47,460 bases of DNA, from assembly GCF_904846615.1 (NCBI RefSeq), contig NZ_CAJHBK010000002.1, forward strand, positions 1 through 47,460, read 5' to 3'. The position numbers and the translations under genes were made by a program. The stretch comes from Psychrobacter sp. JCM 18902 (GTDB taxonomy: Bacteria > Pseudomonadota > Gammaproteobacteria > Pseudomonadales > Moraxellaceae). Positions 35,112-44,172 of this stretch are shown piece after piece. The notes under the pieces are model-generated. The model saw only the letters and a list, made by a program, of their open reading frames with translations. It made no database searches and was not told where the DNA came from. Each line of letters opens with the position of its first letter. The first letter of the stretch is position 1.

Positions 35112-35231
35112 TTTGAGTATTTGAGTATTTGAGTATTTGAGTATTTGAGTATTTGAGTATTTGAGTATTTGAGTATTTGAGTATTTGAGTATTTGAGTAT
35201 TTGAGTATTTGAGTATTTGAGTATTTGAGTA
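35112..35231. repeat. 15 exact tandem copies of TTTGAGTA
   Basis: 120 bases of an 8-bp unit, 24 bases before the IS982-type element. Read on the other strand the unit is TACTCAAA; the array before parA, in a shifted phase, is TACTTATA, so six of eight positions agree. It lies in the 384-base gap after fic, where no gene is seen; a small hairpin CCCTGC/GCAGGG at 34878-34894 follows the fic stop. Confidence 0.9.
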
Positions 35232-35255
35232 TTACTTCGCTTCTTTAGTTATGAT

Positions 35256-36280
35256 AACCCCAGTTCGGGATAAGCGCTCAAAAAAGATAAAAAAGAAGTC
35301 CAAAGTTGCTAAAGTAAGTTTACCAAGACAAACTTCACAACAAGGACTTCTTACATGGACAACCTAACCGAACTATACTGCCATATTGACGACTTTTATT
35401 AGCAATTCAAACCTGAGTTTGACGCTCACTTAATCGCAACGGGACACCAAAGGTTAAGAGCATGCCAGATAAGTGTAGCAGAGATTATGACCATCTTGGT
35501 ACTGTTTCATCAACGGCGGTATCGACAGTTTAAGTCTTTTTACTACCACCATATGCATGGCATGATGAAACAGGAGTTTCCAAACCTGCCGAGCTACTCA
35601 CGATTTATAAAGCTTATGCCGCGCAGTATCATGCCACTGTGTGCCTACTTGCAAAGCATGATGGGCGACTGTACAGGTATCAGCTATATTGATTCAACCA
35701 AGATAGCAGTTTGTCATAACAAACGTATCTACCGTCATAAAGTCTTTAAGGGACTTGCAACCCGAGGCAAAAGCAGCATGGGCTGGTTTTACGGCTTTAA
35801 GCTGCACGCCATTATCAATCACAAGGGCGAGCTTGTATCTGTTAAAGTCACTGCGGGTAATACGGATGACAGAGTGCCTGTTAAGGATATGGCAACGCCT
35901 GTGTTTGGCAAGGTGTTTGGGGATAGAGGCTATATCAGTAAAGCACTGAACGAGTGGCTCACAAAACACAGTGATACTAGGCTGATAACGAAACTTCGGC
36001 GTAATATGAAACCGCAAGTACTCAAGCCGATAGATGAGGCGCTACTCAATCATCGCTCTTTGGTTGAGACGGTGTTTGGGGAGCTGAAAAACTTGTGTCA
36101 GATTGAGCATTCACGCCATCGTAGTGTCACGGGTTTTATTACAAACTTGCTGTCAGGTTTGATTGCTTATCGCTGGTTTCCCTATAAACCCACCATCAAA
36201 AACATGCCTCAGCAAGGGCAGGTGGCTACATTGTAAATAGTATCAATGAGTTACAATGTGGCTTATCCCGAACTGGGGTT
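35256..36280 (+). mobile_element. IS982-family insertion sequence
   Basis: Perfect 20-bp terminal inverted repeats: AACCCCAGTTCGGGATAAGC at 35256-35275 and its exact complement at 36261-36280. Total length is 1025 bp, usual for IS982 elements. It contains a single transposase frame (35355-36236). I see no target-site duplication in the flanks, so the insertion is old or was rearranged. Confidence 0.85.
35355..36236 (+). pseudogene. IS982-type transposase with an early stop
   Basis: ATG at 35355 reads MDNLTELYCHIDDFY and then TAG at 35400-35402, where CAG (Gln) is likely in active copies; the same frame continues QFKPEFDAHLIATGHQRLRA and is open to 36236. The DDE residues appear intact: CTGISYIDSTKIAV, FGDRGYISKAL and LVETVFGELKN. 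An internal start at 35487 would lack the N-terminal ~44 residues. Probably inactive unless the stop is suppressed. Confidence 0.8.
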
Positions 36281-36352
36281 AGGTAAGAAGAATATTGAAT
36301 TAGTTAACCGGACTTATAACAGCCTAATGCCATCTAAATAAGACCTAGACGA

Positions 36353-37642
36353 TCACACCTGAAAGACAGGCGCGAATCCACCGCCTGGCGTACGGAAGTT
36401 AGTCACCTGACCTTGATACACACGCGCAGCAGGTAGTAACAGTTTTCCGCCATACGTATAAAGACGTATATCTACCTTTCTTGTTGTTACGATGTCATCA
36501 ATTTTGAGTGATCTCTCTCCTGCAGGGACAAAGGTCTGTGCGATATAATCTTCATCCAGAATGTTTTCGAAGACGCGTCGAGTCAGTTTGCTACCGCGAT
36601 AAACGCCTTTGCTTCCATGACCAGCAACTGGCTTAAAAAACAGTTGCCGCCGAGTAAGCCACAACTCTGCTGCATCGTCTCTTGATACAATCTTAGTCCT
36701 CGGTACAGACCTTTCGAGGCACTCCACTGCAGCCTCATCCAGACCCCAAGAGCGCAATATTTGGGAGTCTGATAGCAATGTCAGGTTTTGCTTATTGGCC
36801 AACATAGCATGTACGCGGGGATTGGGTGTCACTACCACAGCACCCTCTAAATAAGCCTGCTTAAGCAATACATGGTCAGGGTCCTCAAATGCAAAGTCGA
36901 CAAGCCGATTGTAAATCATATCGATTTTCTGGCCATGGGCTGTTAACGTACCGTCGATATACTCGAGTTCAGAGGGATCAAGTATCACAGTATCAATACC
37001 TCTAGCTTGGAGCAGTTGACAGGCTAACTCAAACTCTAAGAACATGAACTGACTCTCGGGGTCATTGTCCACAATGGCTATCCGATTGGGCATAGCAACA
37101 GCGGACTGTCGCTGCCATTCCTGTTTGAACATGTCAAACACTGCTTCCTCGAACCTATCTAGCATTTGATTGGTTGCAGCGCTTTGCTCTGAGGGGTTGC
37201 AACAGCGTTTTTGTGCGCGAGCGAGCAACACATTCAGAAATGCGCCACCGGCATTAGTATTGACCTCGATGAGCTGAGGTCCATCGCTACCCAAGTGAAA
37301 GTCATAACCCATGAGGGCCCCTATTGGGCCTGGGTCGAAAGCAGCTATTTCTGGTGCCCACGACAGCACTTGCTCTTGATACAATGGCAGTTCGGCAGCT
37401 GACTCGATAGCCCTGACGATTCGCTCCATCGCCTCTATCTCTGTTTTGGGAACGAACACGGGTGTTGCTGAAAAAAGCTTATTAAGCTCGTTCGCTCCTA
37501 TTGGATTGTTTCTAGTTTCTACCAATTGATCTTGAAGGCTTGTATTAAGCGCTTTACGATCAAGGGTAATGCAGTAGCACTCTTGGTTAAGTCGATTTGC
37601 AAGACCGTCATTTTTTTCGTTGTTATTAGTTGGGTGTTCCAT
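36353..37642 (-). CDS. ATP-grasp-like enzyme of unknown substrate
   Basis: 429 residues, soluble, with no signal. Motifs resemble ATP-grasp ligases: GPQLIEVNTNAGGAFLNVLL near residue 130 and QLFFKPVAGHGSKGVYRGSK near 335, with DIRLYTYGGKLLLPAARVYQ near the end. The glycine-rich nucleotide-binding loop follows the EVNTNAGG motif, the reverse of normal order, which suggests a circularly permuted ATP-grasp as in glutathionylspermidine synthetase relatives. Such enzymes join a carboxylate to an amine or thiol. It is the last minus-strand gene after tatC (91 bases), so may belong to the copper cluster. A thiol-peptide or modified-peptide product is possible but speculative. Confidence 0.6.
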   Translation of the reverse strand: MEHPTNNNEKNDGLANRLNQECYCITLDRKALNTSLQDQLVETRNNPIGANELNKLFSATPVFVPKTEIEAMERIVRAIESAAELPLYQEQVLSWAPEIAAFDPGPIGALMGYDFHLGSDGPQLIEVNTNAGGAFLNVLLARAQKRCCNPSEQSAATNQMLDRFEEAVFDMFKQEWQRQSAVAMPNRIAIVDNDPESQFMFLEFELACQLLQARGIDTVILDPSELEYIDGTLTAHGQKIDMIYNRLVDFAFEDPDHVLLKQAYLEGAVVVTPNPRVHAMLANKQNLTLLSDSQILRSWGLDEAAVECLERSVPRTKIVSRDDAAELWLTRRQLFFKPVAGHGSKGVYRGSKLTRRVFENILDEDYIAQTFVPAGERSLKIDDIVTTRKVDIRLYTYGGKLLLPAARVYQGQVTNFRTPGGGFAPVFQV

Positions 37643-37732
37643 TTAGAGTCCGTCGCTAAGTAGAGTACTCACGCTGACATACTCTAGTAAAAAGTAAAAA
37701 GTAAAAAAGGTTCTTGGCGTATTTAAGTAGTG

Positions 37733-38602
37733 CTAGCTACTTTCTAATGTTTCATTCCCTGAGACTAAATCATTATTTCGTTCATTTTTAATTAATATCT
37801 TTGCTAAGAGTAAACCCAGCTCAAATAATAGCCACATAGGAATCGCCAACAACAGCATTGATACACCATCAGGCGGTGTCACTACCGCGGCGATCCCAAA
37901 ACAGCCGACTATGATATAACGACGCTTATCTTCTAAAATTTGAGTAGAAACGATTCCGGCCATTATCAGCAATAAGGTAACCACTGGAATCTCAAAAGTC
38001 AGTCCAAACACCATAAATAGCTTGAGGGCAAAGCTCAGATAACTGTCAATATCGGTCATTGGTATAACGTTCTGCGGAGCGAACATAATAAAAAATTTCA
38101 ATACCCCTTTGAGTACGACAAAGTAGGAAAAAGCAACACCAGCATAAAATAGAAATATCGAAGATAGCAGTACAGGAATGGCAATTTTCTTCTCTTTTTT
38201 ATATAAGCCGGAAGCTACAAATGACCAAATTTGATACAGGATATAAGGCATTGCTAAAAATGCGGCGACGAATATCGTTAAGCGAATGGGTGCCATAAAG
38301 TTTGACGTTATATCAGTGGCAATCATGGTCGAATTGATGGGTAACTGCGCCACTAATGGGTCTGATAAAAGATTATAAAGCTCGCGTGAAAATCCCACCA
38401 ATACTAAGAATATAATTAAGACGACCACGCATATTCTTATTAAGTGCGTACGCAGCTCGATTAAATGTCCGGTAATAGGCATATCGCCAAGCGTACCTAA
38501 CGTATCTCCAGACTCACTATTCTGTGTTGTATCTGTTGGCGCCTCAAACTCTATATCTGTTATTTTTTCTTGTCGACTTTTTTGCCGTTTAAATAGGCTC
38601 AC
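37733..38602 (-). CDS. tatC: Twin-arginine translocase subunit TatC
   Basis: 289 residues with six membrane segments. The family N-terminal motif is GHLIELRTHLIRI, preceded by an extra ~40-residue hydrophilic N-terminus. VTPPDGVSMLLLAIPMWLLF near the C-terminus is typical. TatC binds the twin-arginine signal peptide. It overlaps tatB by four bases. The likely local client is the multicopper oxidase at 44173-45879. Confidence 0.95.
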   Translation of the reverse strand: MSLFKRQKSRQEKITDIEFEAPTDTTQNSESGDTLGTLGDMPITGHLIELRTHLIRICVVVLIIFLVLVGFSRELYNLLSDPLVAQLPINSTMIATDITSNFMAPIRLTIFVAAFLAMPYILYQIWSFVASGLYKKEKKIAIPVLLSSIFLFYAGVAFSYFVVLKGVLKFFIMFAPQNVIPMTDIDSYLSFALKLFMVFGLTFEIPVVTLLLIMAGIVSTQILEDKRRYIIVGCFGIAAVVTPPDGVSMLLLAIPMWLLFELGLLLAKILIKNERNNDLVSGNETLESS

Positions 38603-38985
38603 TGATCCGCCTCCTGTTTAATGAACGAGGAGGTAGTATTCTGTTGATGGTCTTTATCATAAGGGGTGATTGACTGATGTGAAGCGTCTAGGCTTTGGTT
38701 CTGTGACTGCTCAAACTTTTGCATACTGCCACGCATTTCTGCTAATTCGCGCTTCATATCCGACTCGGTCTGACGGATTTTCGCAAGTTCATTTTGCATT
38801 TGTTGACGTGTTTCAGCTAGATCAAGCTCAGCTTCTATTTCAGATTGTAGAGTGGATACTGTACGGCGCAGTTTGGCATACCATTGCCCAGCGGTACGTG
38901 CGGCTTGCGGCAGTTTTTCTGGGCCCAATACGATTAAAGCAATGACGCCAAACAAGAGTAATTCGGAAAACCCAATATCAAACAT
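38599..38985 (-). CDS. tatB: Twin-arginine translocase subunit TatB
   Basis: Start placed at 38985 (MFDIGFSELLLFGVIALIVL), the usual TatB beginning; a GTG three codons earlier is possible. One membrane helix, then GPEKLPQAARTAGQWYAKLR and an amphipathic helix, then a long Gln/Glu-rich coiled region. It forms the receptor complex with TatC. Confidence 0.93.
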   Translation of the reverse strand: MFDIGFSELLLFGVIALIVLGPEKLPQAARTAGQWYAKLRRTVSTLQSEIEAELDLAETRQQMQNELAKIRQTESDMKRELAEMRGSMQKFEQSQNQSLDASHQSITPYDKDHQQNTTSSFIKQEADQ

Positions 38986-39040
38986 AACAGTCACATATAT
39001 TAATAGACTACTTAGTGCCGCTATTTATAAGCGGCGCGCT

Positions 39041-39325
39041 TCATACTTTAGGCTGGTCATCAGTGGAAATAGGGCTGATTTCCATATCATCAGCCTGATT
39101 ACCTACACGCGTATTTAAATCATTACTTGCAGCTGGCGTACTATTTTCATGGCTAAGCACATGATTTTTGCGAGCATTCTCGGGTTCTTCATCTTTGACC
39201 GCTTCTTTAAAACCCTTCACCGCACCGCCTAAATCTTTACCTACATTTTTAAGCTTGGCAGTACCAAATACGACCACCACTACGACCAATAAAATCAGCC
39301 AATGTGTAATAGAAAAGCTGCCCAT
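39041..39325 (-). CDS. tatA: Twin-arginine translocase subunit TatA
   Basis: 94 residues: a short N-terminus, a membrane helix ([20 protein letters not shown]), the hinge and amphipathic helix ([20 protein letters not shown]), then an acidic tail. TatA forms the export pore. It lies 80 bases after the copper ATPase gene on the same strand and 56 bases before tatB, and is therefore attached to the cop cluster. Confidence 0.93.
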   Translation of the reverse strand: MGSFSITHWLILLVVVVVVFGTAKLKNVGKDLGGAVKGFKEAVKDEEPENARKNHVLSHENSTPAASNDLNTRVGNQADDMEISPISTDDQPKV

Positions 39326-39405
39326 AACGGTATCCTTATATTTTGTGATCTTGTTTAGACCAGTATGTGTCAGTGTGCTTTAGAACACTTTTTACCGTAC
39401 CAGAA

Positions 39406-42024
39406 TTATAGTTTCAAACGGCGCAATCGCAGCGCGTTAGCAATCACCGAGAATGACGACAAGCTCATCGCTGCCGCTGCTATCATCGGACTGAGCAGAA
39501 GCCCAAATGTGGGATAGAGCACACCTGCGGCAATAGGAACACCAAGTGCATTGTAGATAAAGGCAAAAAACAGATTCTGTCTGATATTGCGCATGGTGGC
39601 GTGGCTAAGCTTATAAGCTTTGGCAATGCCCATTAAATCACCTTTTAGCAGGGTAATGCCCGCACTCTCCATCGCCACATCGGTACCGGTTCCCATAGCG
39701 ATACCAACATTAGCTTGCGCTAGCGCTGGTGCGTCGTTGATACCATCACCCGCCATAGCGACCAATTTACCGCTGTCTTGCATTTCTTTGACGATACGGT
39801 TTTTATCCTCTGGTGAGACATCCGCATGAACTTCATCAATACCTAGTTTATTGGCGACTGCCTGCGCGGTTTTTTCGTTGTCACCGGTTAGCATCACAAC
39901 TTTTAAACCTGCGTCATGAAGCAGTGAAATAGCCTCTTTAGTGCTTGGTTTAATAGGGTCAGCAACTGAAATAATACCAGCAGCTTTACCGTCTATAGCC
40001 ACAAACATTACCGTTTCACCGTCTTTTCTACGGACATCAGCTTTAGTGGACAGCTCATTATCAAAACTATTTAGGCTTTCCATAAGCTTAGAGTTACCAA
40101 TAGCGACTTTCTTACCATCGACCACGGCTTGTACGCCTTCGCCAGTAGTCGAATTAAAGTCAGTAGCTTTAGGAATAATGAGTGATCTTTCTTGAGCTGC
40201 TCTAACGATAGCTTCTGCTAAAGGATGCTCGCTAGCGCTTTCTACTGAGGCTACCAATGCGAGGAACTCGTCTTCATCTTGACCTACCTGCGCATCAATT
40301 GCGGTAAGCTCGGGCTTACCAGCGGTCAGTGTTCCGGTCTTGTCGACGACAATGGTATCGACTTTTTCCATACTCTCTAACGCTTCAGCATTTTTGATGA
40401 GGACGCCGTTTTGCGCGCCTTTGCCGGTACCAACCATAATGGACATCGGCGTCGCTAGACCAAGGGCACAAGGACAAGCAATAATCAGTACCGCAATCGC
40501 GTTAACCAAGGCATAGGCCATAGCGGGCTCAGGGCCGAATATCGCCCAGACAATAAAGGTAATGACGGAGCAAATAAGCACGATCGGTACGAACCACCCA
40601 GCTACCTTATCTACCAATTTCTGTATAGGTGCGCGGCTACGCTGGGCTTCAGCAACCATTTGTACAATTTTAGATAATACTGAATCTGCTCCAACATTGA
40701 CCGCTTCGACTAATAGCGTTCCGGTGCCATTTACCGTACCACCAGTCACTGTATCTCCTGCTACTTTTGATACAGGGATTGGCTCACCCGTCACCATTGA
40801 TTCATCAACATTACTATTACCATCGATCACTGTACCATCTACGGGTAGTTTCTCACCTGGTTTAACCCGTAGCTTATCGCCAGTGACGACCTCATCAAGC
40901 GAGACTTCGACTTCTTCACCGTTTTCATCGACACGTCTTGCGGTTGGTGGTGCGAGCTCAAGCAAAGCTCTAATCGCACCTGAAGTTTGACTTCTAGCTT
41001 TGAGCTCTAATACTTGACCCAGTAGCACCAAGGTCACAATGACCGCTGCCGCTTCATAGTAGACTCCGACTTGACCAGAGGCATCTCTGAAACTGTCTGG
41101 GAAAATATCGGGAAAAAAGGTCGCGACAATACTAAAAATATAAGCAGCGCCTACGCCTATCGCAATCAAGGTAAACATATTTAGATTGCGGCTTTTTATA
41201 GACTGCCAGCCACGGACGAAAAACGGGGCGGCGCCCCAAAGCACTACAGGGGTCGCGAGCACTAACTCAGCCCATTGTAAGATCTTTGAGGAGATACCAT
41301 ACTGACTAAAATTAACTACGTTTAAGTCAAACATACCGCTCATCACATATATTAATAGCGGTACAGTCAACACGGTACATATCCAAAAACGACGAGTCAT
41401 GTCGTCAAGCTCTGAGGTGTCCTCTTCACCGATAGTAAGCGTTTCGGGCTCAAGCGCCATACCACATATCGGACAACCGCTATTTCTAACGTCTCTCACT
41501 TCAGGATGCATAGGACAGGTATATACCGTGCCATCGTAATCAGCAGGTACTTTATCGTATTTACCGCCTTTAACAGATTTTACTCCGCTACTATCAGTAT
41601 CCTTTCCATGACAGCTAGCGTGACTATCATCTTTAGCAACTTCGTCTTCAGGTTTAAGAAACATGCCACATATTGGGCAGTCACTTTTTTCAACATCTCT
41701 TACTTCTGGATGCATAGGACAAATATAGACCGTACCGCTATAATTTTCCGGTATCTTGTCGTACTTATCGTCTTCGACAGAATTTACCTCATTACTATTA
41801 TTAGCATCCGCTCCATGACAATGCGCATGACTATCTTCATGGTTGTTGGATTCAGCAACCTCGTCTTCAGGTTTAAGAAACATGCCGCATATCGGACAAT
41901 CGCTCTTTTCAGTATCTCTAACCTCAGGATGCATCGGGCAGATATAAACCGTACCACTATAATTTTCTGGTACTTTATCGTACTGACCACCTTTGATAGA
42001 TTTTTCATCGGCAATATGTTTCAT
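39406..42024 (-). CDS. copA: Copper-exporting P1B ATPase with three N-terminal metal-binding modules
   Basis: 872 residues from the ATG at 42024 (AAGGAG seven bases upstream); a start at 42045 lacks this site. The N-terminus has three copies of a module containing [11 protein letters not shown] and CPICGM (about residues 24-53, 101-130 and 165-193), joined by His/Asp-rich linkers. It has no GMxCxxC ferredoxin-like domain. The core has [47 protein letters not shown] and [16 protein letters not shown]. The last helix has [15 protein letters not shown], the Cu(I) transporter signature. It moves Cu(I) (or Ag(I)) out of the cytoplasm. Confidence 0.92.
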   Translation of the reverse strand: MKHIADEKSIKGGQYDKVPENYSGTVYICPMHPEVRDTEKSDCPICGMFLKPEDEVAESNNHEDSHAHCHGADANNSNEVNSVEDDKYDKIPENYSGTVYICPMHPEVRDVEKSDCPICGMFLKPEDEVAKDDSHASCHGKDTDSSGVKSVKGGKYDKVPADYDGTVYTCPMHPEVRDVRNSGCPICGMALEPETLTIGEEDTSELDDMTRRFWICTVLTVPLLIYVMSGMFDLNVVNFSQYGISSKILQWAELVLATPVVLWGAAPFFVRGWQSIKSRNLNMFTLIAIGVGAAYIFSIVATFFPDIFPDSFRDASGQVGVYYEAAAVIVTLVLLGQVLELKARSQTSGAIRALLELAPPTARRVDENGEEVEVSLDEVVTGDKLRVKPGEKLPVDGTVIDGNSNVDESMVTGEPIPVSKVAGDTVTGGTVNGTGTLLVEAVNVGADSVLSKIVQMVAEAQRSRAPIQKLVDKVAGWFVPIVLICSVITFIVWAIFGPEPAMAYALVNAIAVLIIACPCALGLATPMSIMVGTGKGAQNGVLIKNAEALESMEKVDTIVVDKTGTLTAGKPELTAIDAQVGQDEDEFLALVASVESASEHPLAEAIVRAAQERSLIIPKATDFNSTTGEGVQAVVDGKKVAIGNSKLMESLNSFDNELSTKADVRRKDGETVMFVAIDGKAAGIISVADPIKPSTKEAISLLHDAGLKVVMLTGDNEKTAQAVANKLGIDEVHADVSPEDKNRIVKEMQDSGKLVAMAGDGINDAPALAQANVGIAMGTGTDVAMESAGITLLKGDLMGIAKAYKLSHATMRNIRQNLFFAFIYNALGVPIAAGVLYPTFGLLLSPMIAAAAMSLSSFSVIANALRLRRLKL

Positions 42025-42162
42025 AAAACCACTCCTTGAAGACAATAAATATTTATAATAAGTACAACTCTTAAAGCACTATCATCAATCCTCGATTGCT
42101 ATTCATCTAATCATTAATCTAAAAACCTCTAAAAAATAATTTCTATACTTTTCAATTGGAAT

Positions 42163-42282
42163 TTAGTTTTTATCACGCAAATACTTGAGCAGTGCCATGA
42201 TTGTTAGTACTAGTACTGCGCAAAATAGTAGCGCAAACAACAAGCAGAGAGCCATCCAACCCCAACCCATGCCTTCCATCAT
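42163..42282 (-). CDS. 39-residue membrane peptide of the cop cluster
   Basis: ATG ATG at 42277-42282 with GGAG seven bases upstream. The product begins MMEGMGWGWMALCLLFALLF, has one hydrophobic helix with two cysteines, and ends LKYLRDKN. Small Met/Trp/Gly-rich membrane peptides of this look are common in copper and cation-efflux clusters. It lies between the DUF305 gene and the copper ATPase, 138 bases before the ATPase start. The 317 bases between it and the DUF305 gene show no further ORF that I can support. Confidence 0.6.
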   Translation of the reverse strand: MMEGMGWGWMALCLLFALLFCAVLVLTIMALLKYLRDKN

Positions 42283-42599
42283 AGTATTTCTCCAAGACTC
42301 ATAGCACTCATATTGACAGTGGTGGGCGAGCGTATACTTTTAGATGCTTACTATCACTCAAGAATAGCAATCGACAGATATTGAACATTTCGATATAGGA
42401 ATAAGAGGTTTTGAAATAAGAACAGTAAAACAAAGAGCAGTTACTGCAGTTGAAGGGGTAGGTAAAAAATCACATTAATTATCTGTGCAATCTGTCCTTT
42501 TAAGGTAAAGGTACCAGCGAAGACTATAGCGCTGATACCAGGTATCACCATTTTTTCATAATCAATTTCTTAGCTTGCCATACCTCTATATATAGCCGT

Positions 42600-43094
42600 C
42601 TATTCGAGCTCTTCAATAAGCGCTTGCATCTCAGCGATTTCACGCTTTTGCGCTTTAATAATATCGTCAGCGAGCTGTTGTACTCTAGGGTCTTCAATAT
42701 CTGCTCTTGAGCTCGTCAAAATGGCAATCGAGTGATGAGGTATCATGGCTTGCATCCAATCGACTTGATCAACCGTTGCTTGGGAACGCACACCCCAAAT
42801 ACCTACAGCAAACATTACTACACTTATTCCATAAACCAGTAGATTTACCTTGGTCTTCTTATACATATTACCCATAAAGGCCAGCATAATGACGGCCATA
42901 CCGGCACCCATGTAGAGCGCCATATAAGCTCGGGTCTCACTAAAATAAACATGATCCAATTGATAGGTATTAAAATACATCATGATAAACATTACAATCG
43001 TAGACGTCAGAATCATCAAAGTGAACTTCACATAAGGATTCATGCCCTGTTGATGGCTTTGATGATTCATGCTGTTTTGATCAGAAGTATTCAT
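42600..43094 (-). CDS. DUF305-family membrane protein
   Basis: 164 residues. A His/Gln/Asn-rich N-terminus is followed by three or four membrane segments (about 24-100). The C-terminal DUF305 domain has MIPHHSIAILTSSRADIEDP and KAQKREIAEMQALI. DUF305 proteins with paired histidines are frequent next to copper-resistance genes and are thought to bind metal; no enzyme activity is known. It follows copB by 27 bases. Confidence 0.82.
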   Translation of the reverse strand: MNTSDQNSMNHQSHQQGMNPYVKFTLMILTSTIVMFIMMYFNTYQLDHVYFSETRAYMALYMGAGMAVIMLAFMGNMYKKTKVNLLVYGISVVMFAVGIWGVRSQATVDQVDWMQAMIPHHSIAILTSSRADIEDPRVQQLADDIIKAQKREIAEMQALIEELE

Positions 43095-43121
43095 AATATA
43101 TCTCCTATAATTTTGACAATG

Positions 43122-44141
43122 TTAGAACCAGAATTTAACACCGGCAGTCAAACTACTGCTATCAACCGATTCATTTTCTTGACGCCGCTGGTCACGCGCA
43201 CTGCCAAGAGCCGTCTCATAGCTCACACCGACGTAAGGTGCCAGTTGACGACCTAAGGTTTCATAAGTCAGTCTAACTTCAGTCTCTAATTCATTGAATC
43301 CCTTGGTGATATGATTGTCAATATCGTCTTTACTAAAAGCTGACAGACCAACTTCCGGTATCACAACCCAGTGCTGACTCAAACGCCATTCATATTCTGC
43401 ACCAAGATCAAGCCTAACTTGACCATCGGTGTAGAGATATGCTCTAGCATCTGTTTCAATAAAGTAAGGCATTGTGCCGACAATACCGGCCATAATGGCA
43501 GGCTTATCATTCTTGGTATCATAGGCGACCCCTGCTTCGCCATTCCAAAAAATACTTAGCGGCTTCCAGTAAGACAATGAGGTCAGACTATCAATGTCTT
43601 TCTCATCTTTGGTCTGAACACTACCTTCACTACGTAAAGATAGACGGCGCTCATCTAGGCCATACCAAGCACTAACCTCATAATTAATCTGATCGTCATC
43701 AAACTGATAGCCTAAATCGTCTACAGAAACGCCCCATAATGGCATATCACCCATCATCATAGGCTGACCATAGCGTCCATAGGGAACACCGTTTGAATAG
43801 TCAGGACTGCGAGCATCAGCTGGAGCTTTACCACCTTGCATACCTGACATATCCATACTGCCATGGTCCATGCCTGACATATCCATGCCACTGTGATCCA
43901 TATCCGACATGCCCATACCAGACATATCCATTTTGCTATGATCCATATCCGACATGCCCATACCAGACATATCCATTTTGCTGTGATCCATATCCGACAT
44001 GTCCATACTACTATGGTCCATATCTGACATAGTCATGTCTTTTTTAGCAGTGGCAGGGTCAGCAGCATTAGCAAATGATGATGCTAGTAATACCAATGAT
44101 GATACCCCAGCGAACCGTAAACCCACTTTATGTATTTTCAT
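43122..44141 (-). CDS. copB: Copper-resistance outer-membrane protein CopB with Met/His/Asp repeats
   Basis: Start at 44141 (MKIHKVGLRF) gives a good signal peptide (cleavage after FANA); 44153 is an alternative. Residues ~35-95 are tandem repeats of MDHSxMDMSGMGMSD type, a likely Cu(I)-binding region. The rest (about 110-339) is a beta-barrel typical of CopB/PcoB, with DARAYLYTDGQVRLDLGAEY and GVSYETALGSARDQRR and a final aromatic residue in VKFWF. CopB sits in the outer membrane and works with the CopA oxidase, whose gene is just upstream (20 bases). Confidence 0.9.
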   Translation of the reverse strand: MKIHKVGLRFAGVSSLVLLASSFANAADPATAKKDMTMSDMDHSSMDMSDMDHSKMDMSGMGMSDMDHSKMDMSGMGMSDMDHSGMDMSGMDHGSMDMSGMQGGKAPADARSPDYSNGVPYGRYGQPMMMGDMPLWGVSVDDLGYQFDDDQINYEVSAWYGLDERRLSLRSEGSVQTKDEKDIDSLTSLSYWKPLSIFWNGEAGVAYDTKNDKPAIMAGIVGTMPYFIETDARAYLYTDGQVRLDLGAEYEWRLSQHWVVIPEVGLSAFSKDDIDNHITKGFNELETEVRLTYETLGRQLAPYVGVSYETALGSARDQRRQENESVDSSSLTAGVKFWF

Positions 44142-44172
44142 CTCATCTCTCACCTATCAACCAAAGATTTGC

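Noticed and set aside
35231..35256. XerC/XerD-type pdif site next to the IS982 element (ACTTCGC...TTATGAT)
   Set aside because: Only weak similarity; the second half-site does not match the usual TTATGTTAA form, and no paired site was seen.
41506..42039. Plus-strand 177-codon ORF opposite the HMBD modules
   Set aside because: Repetitive shadow of the ATPase N-terminus on the other strand; the ATPase motifs clearly assign the minus strand.
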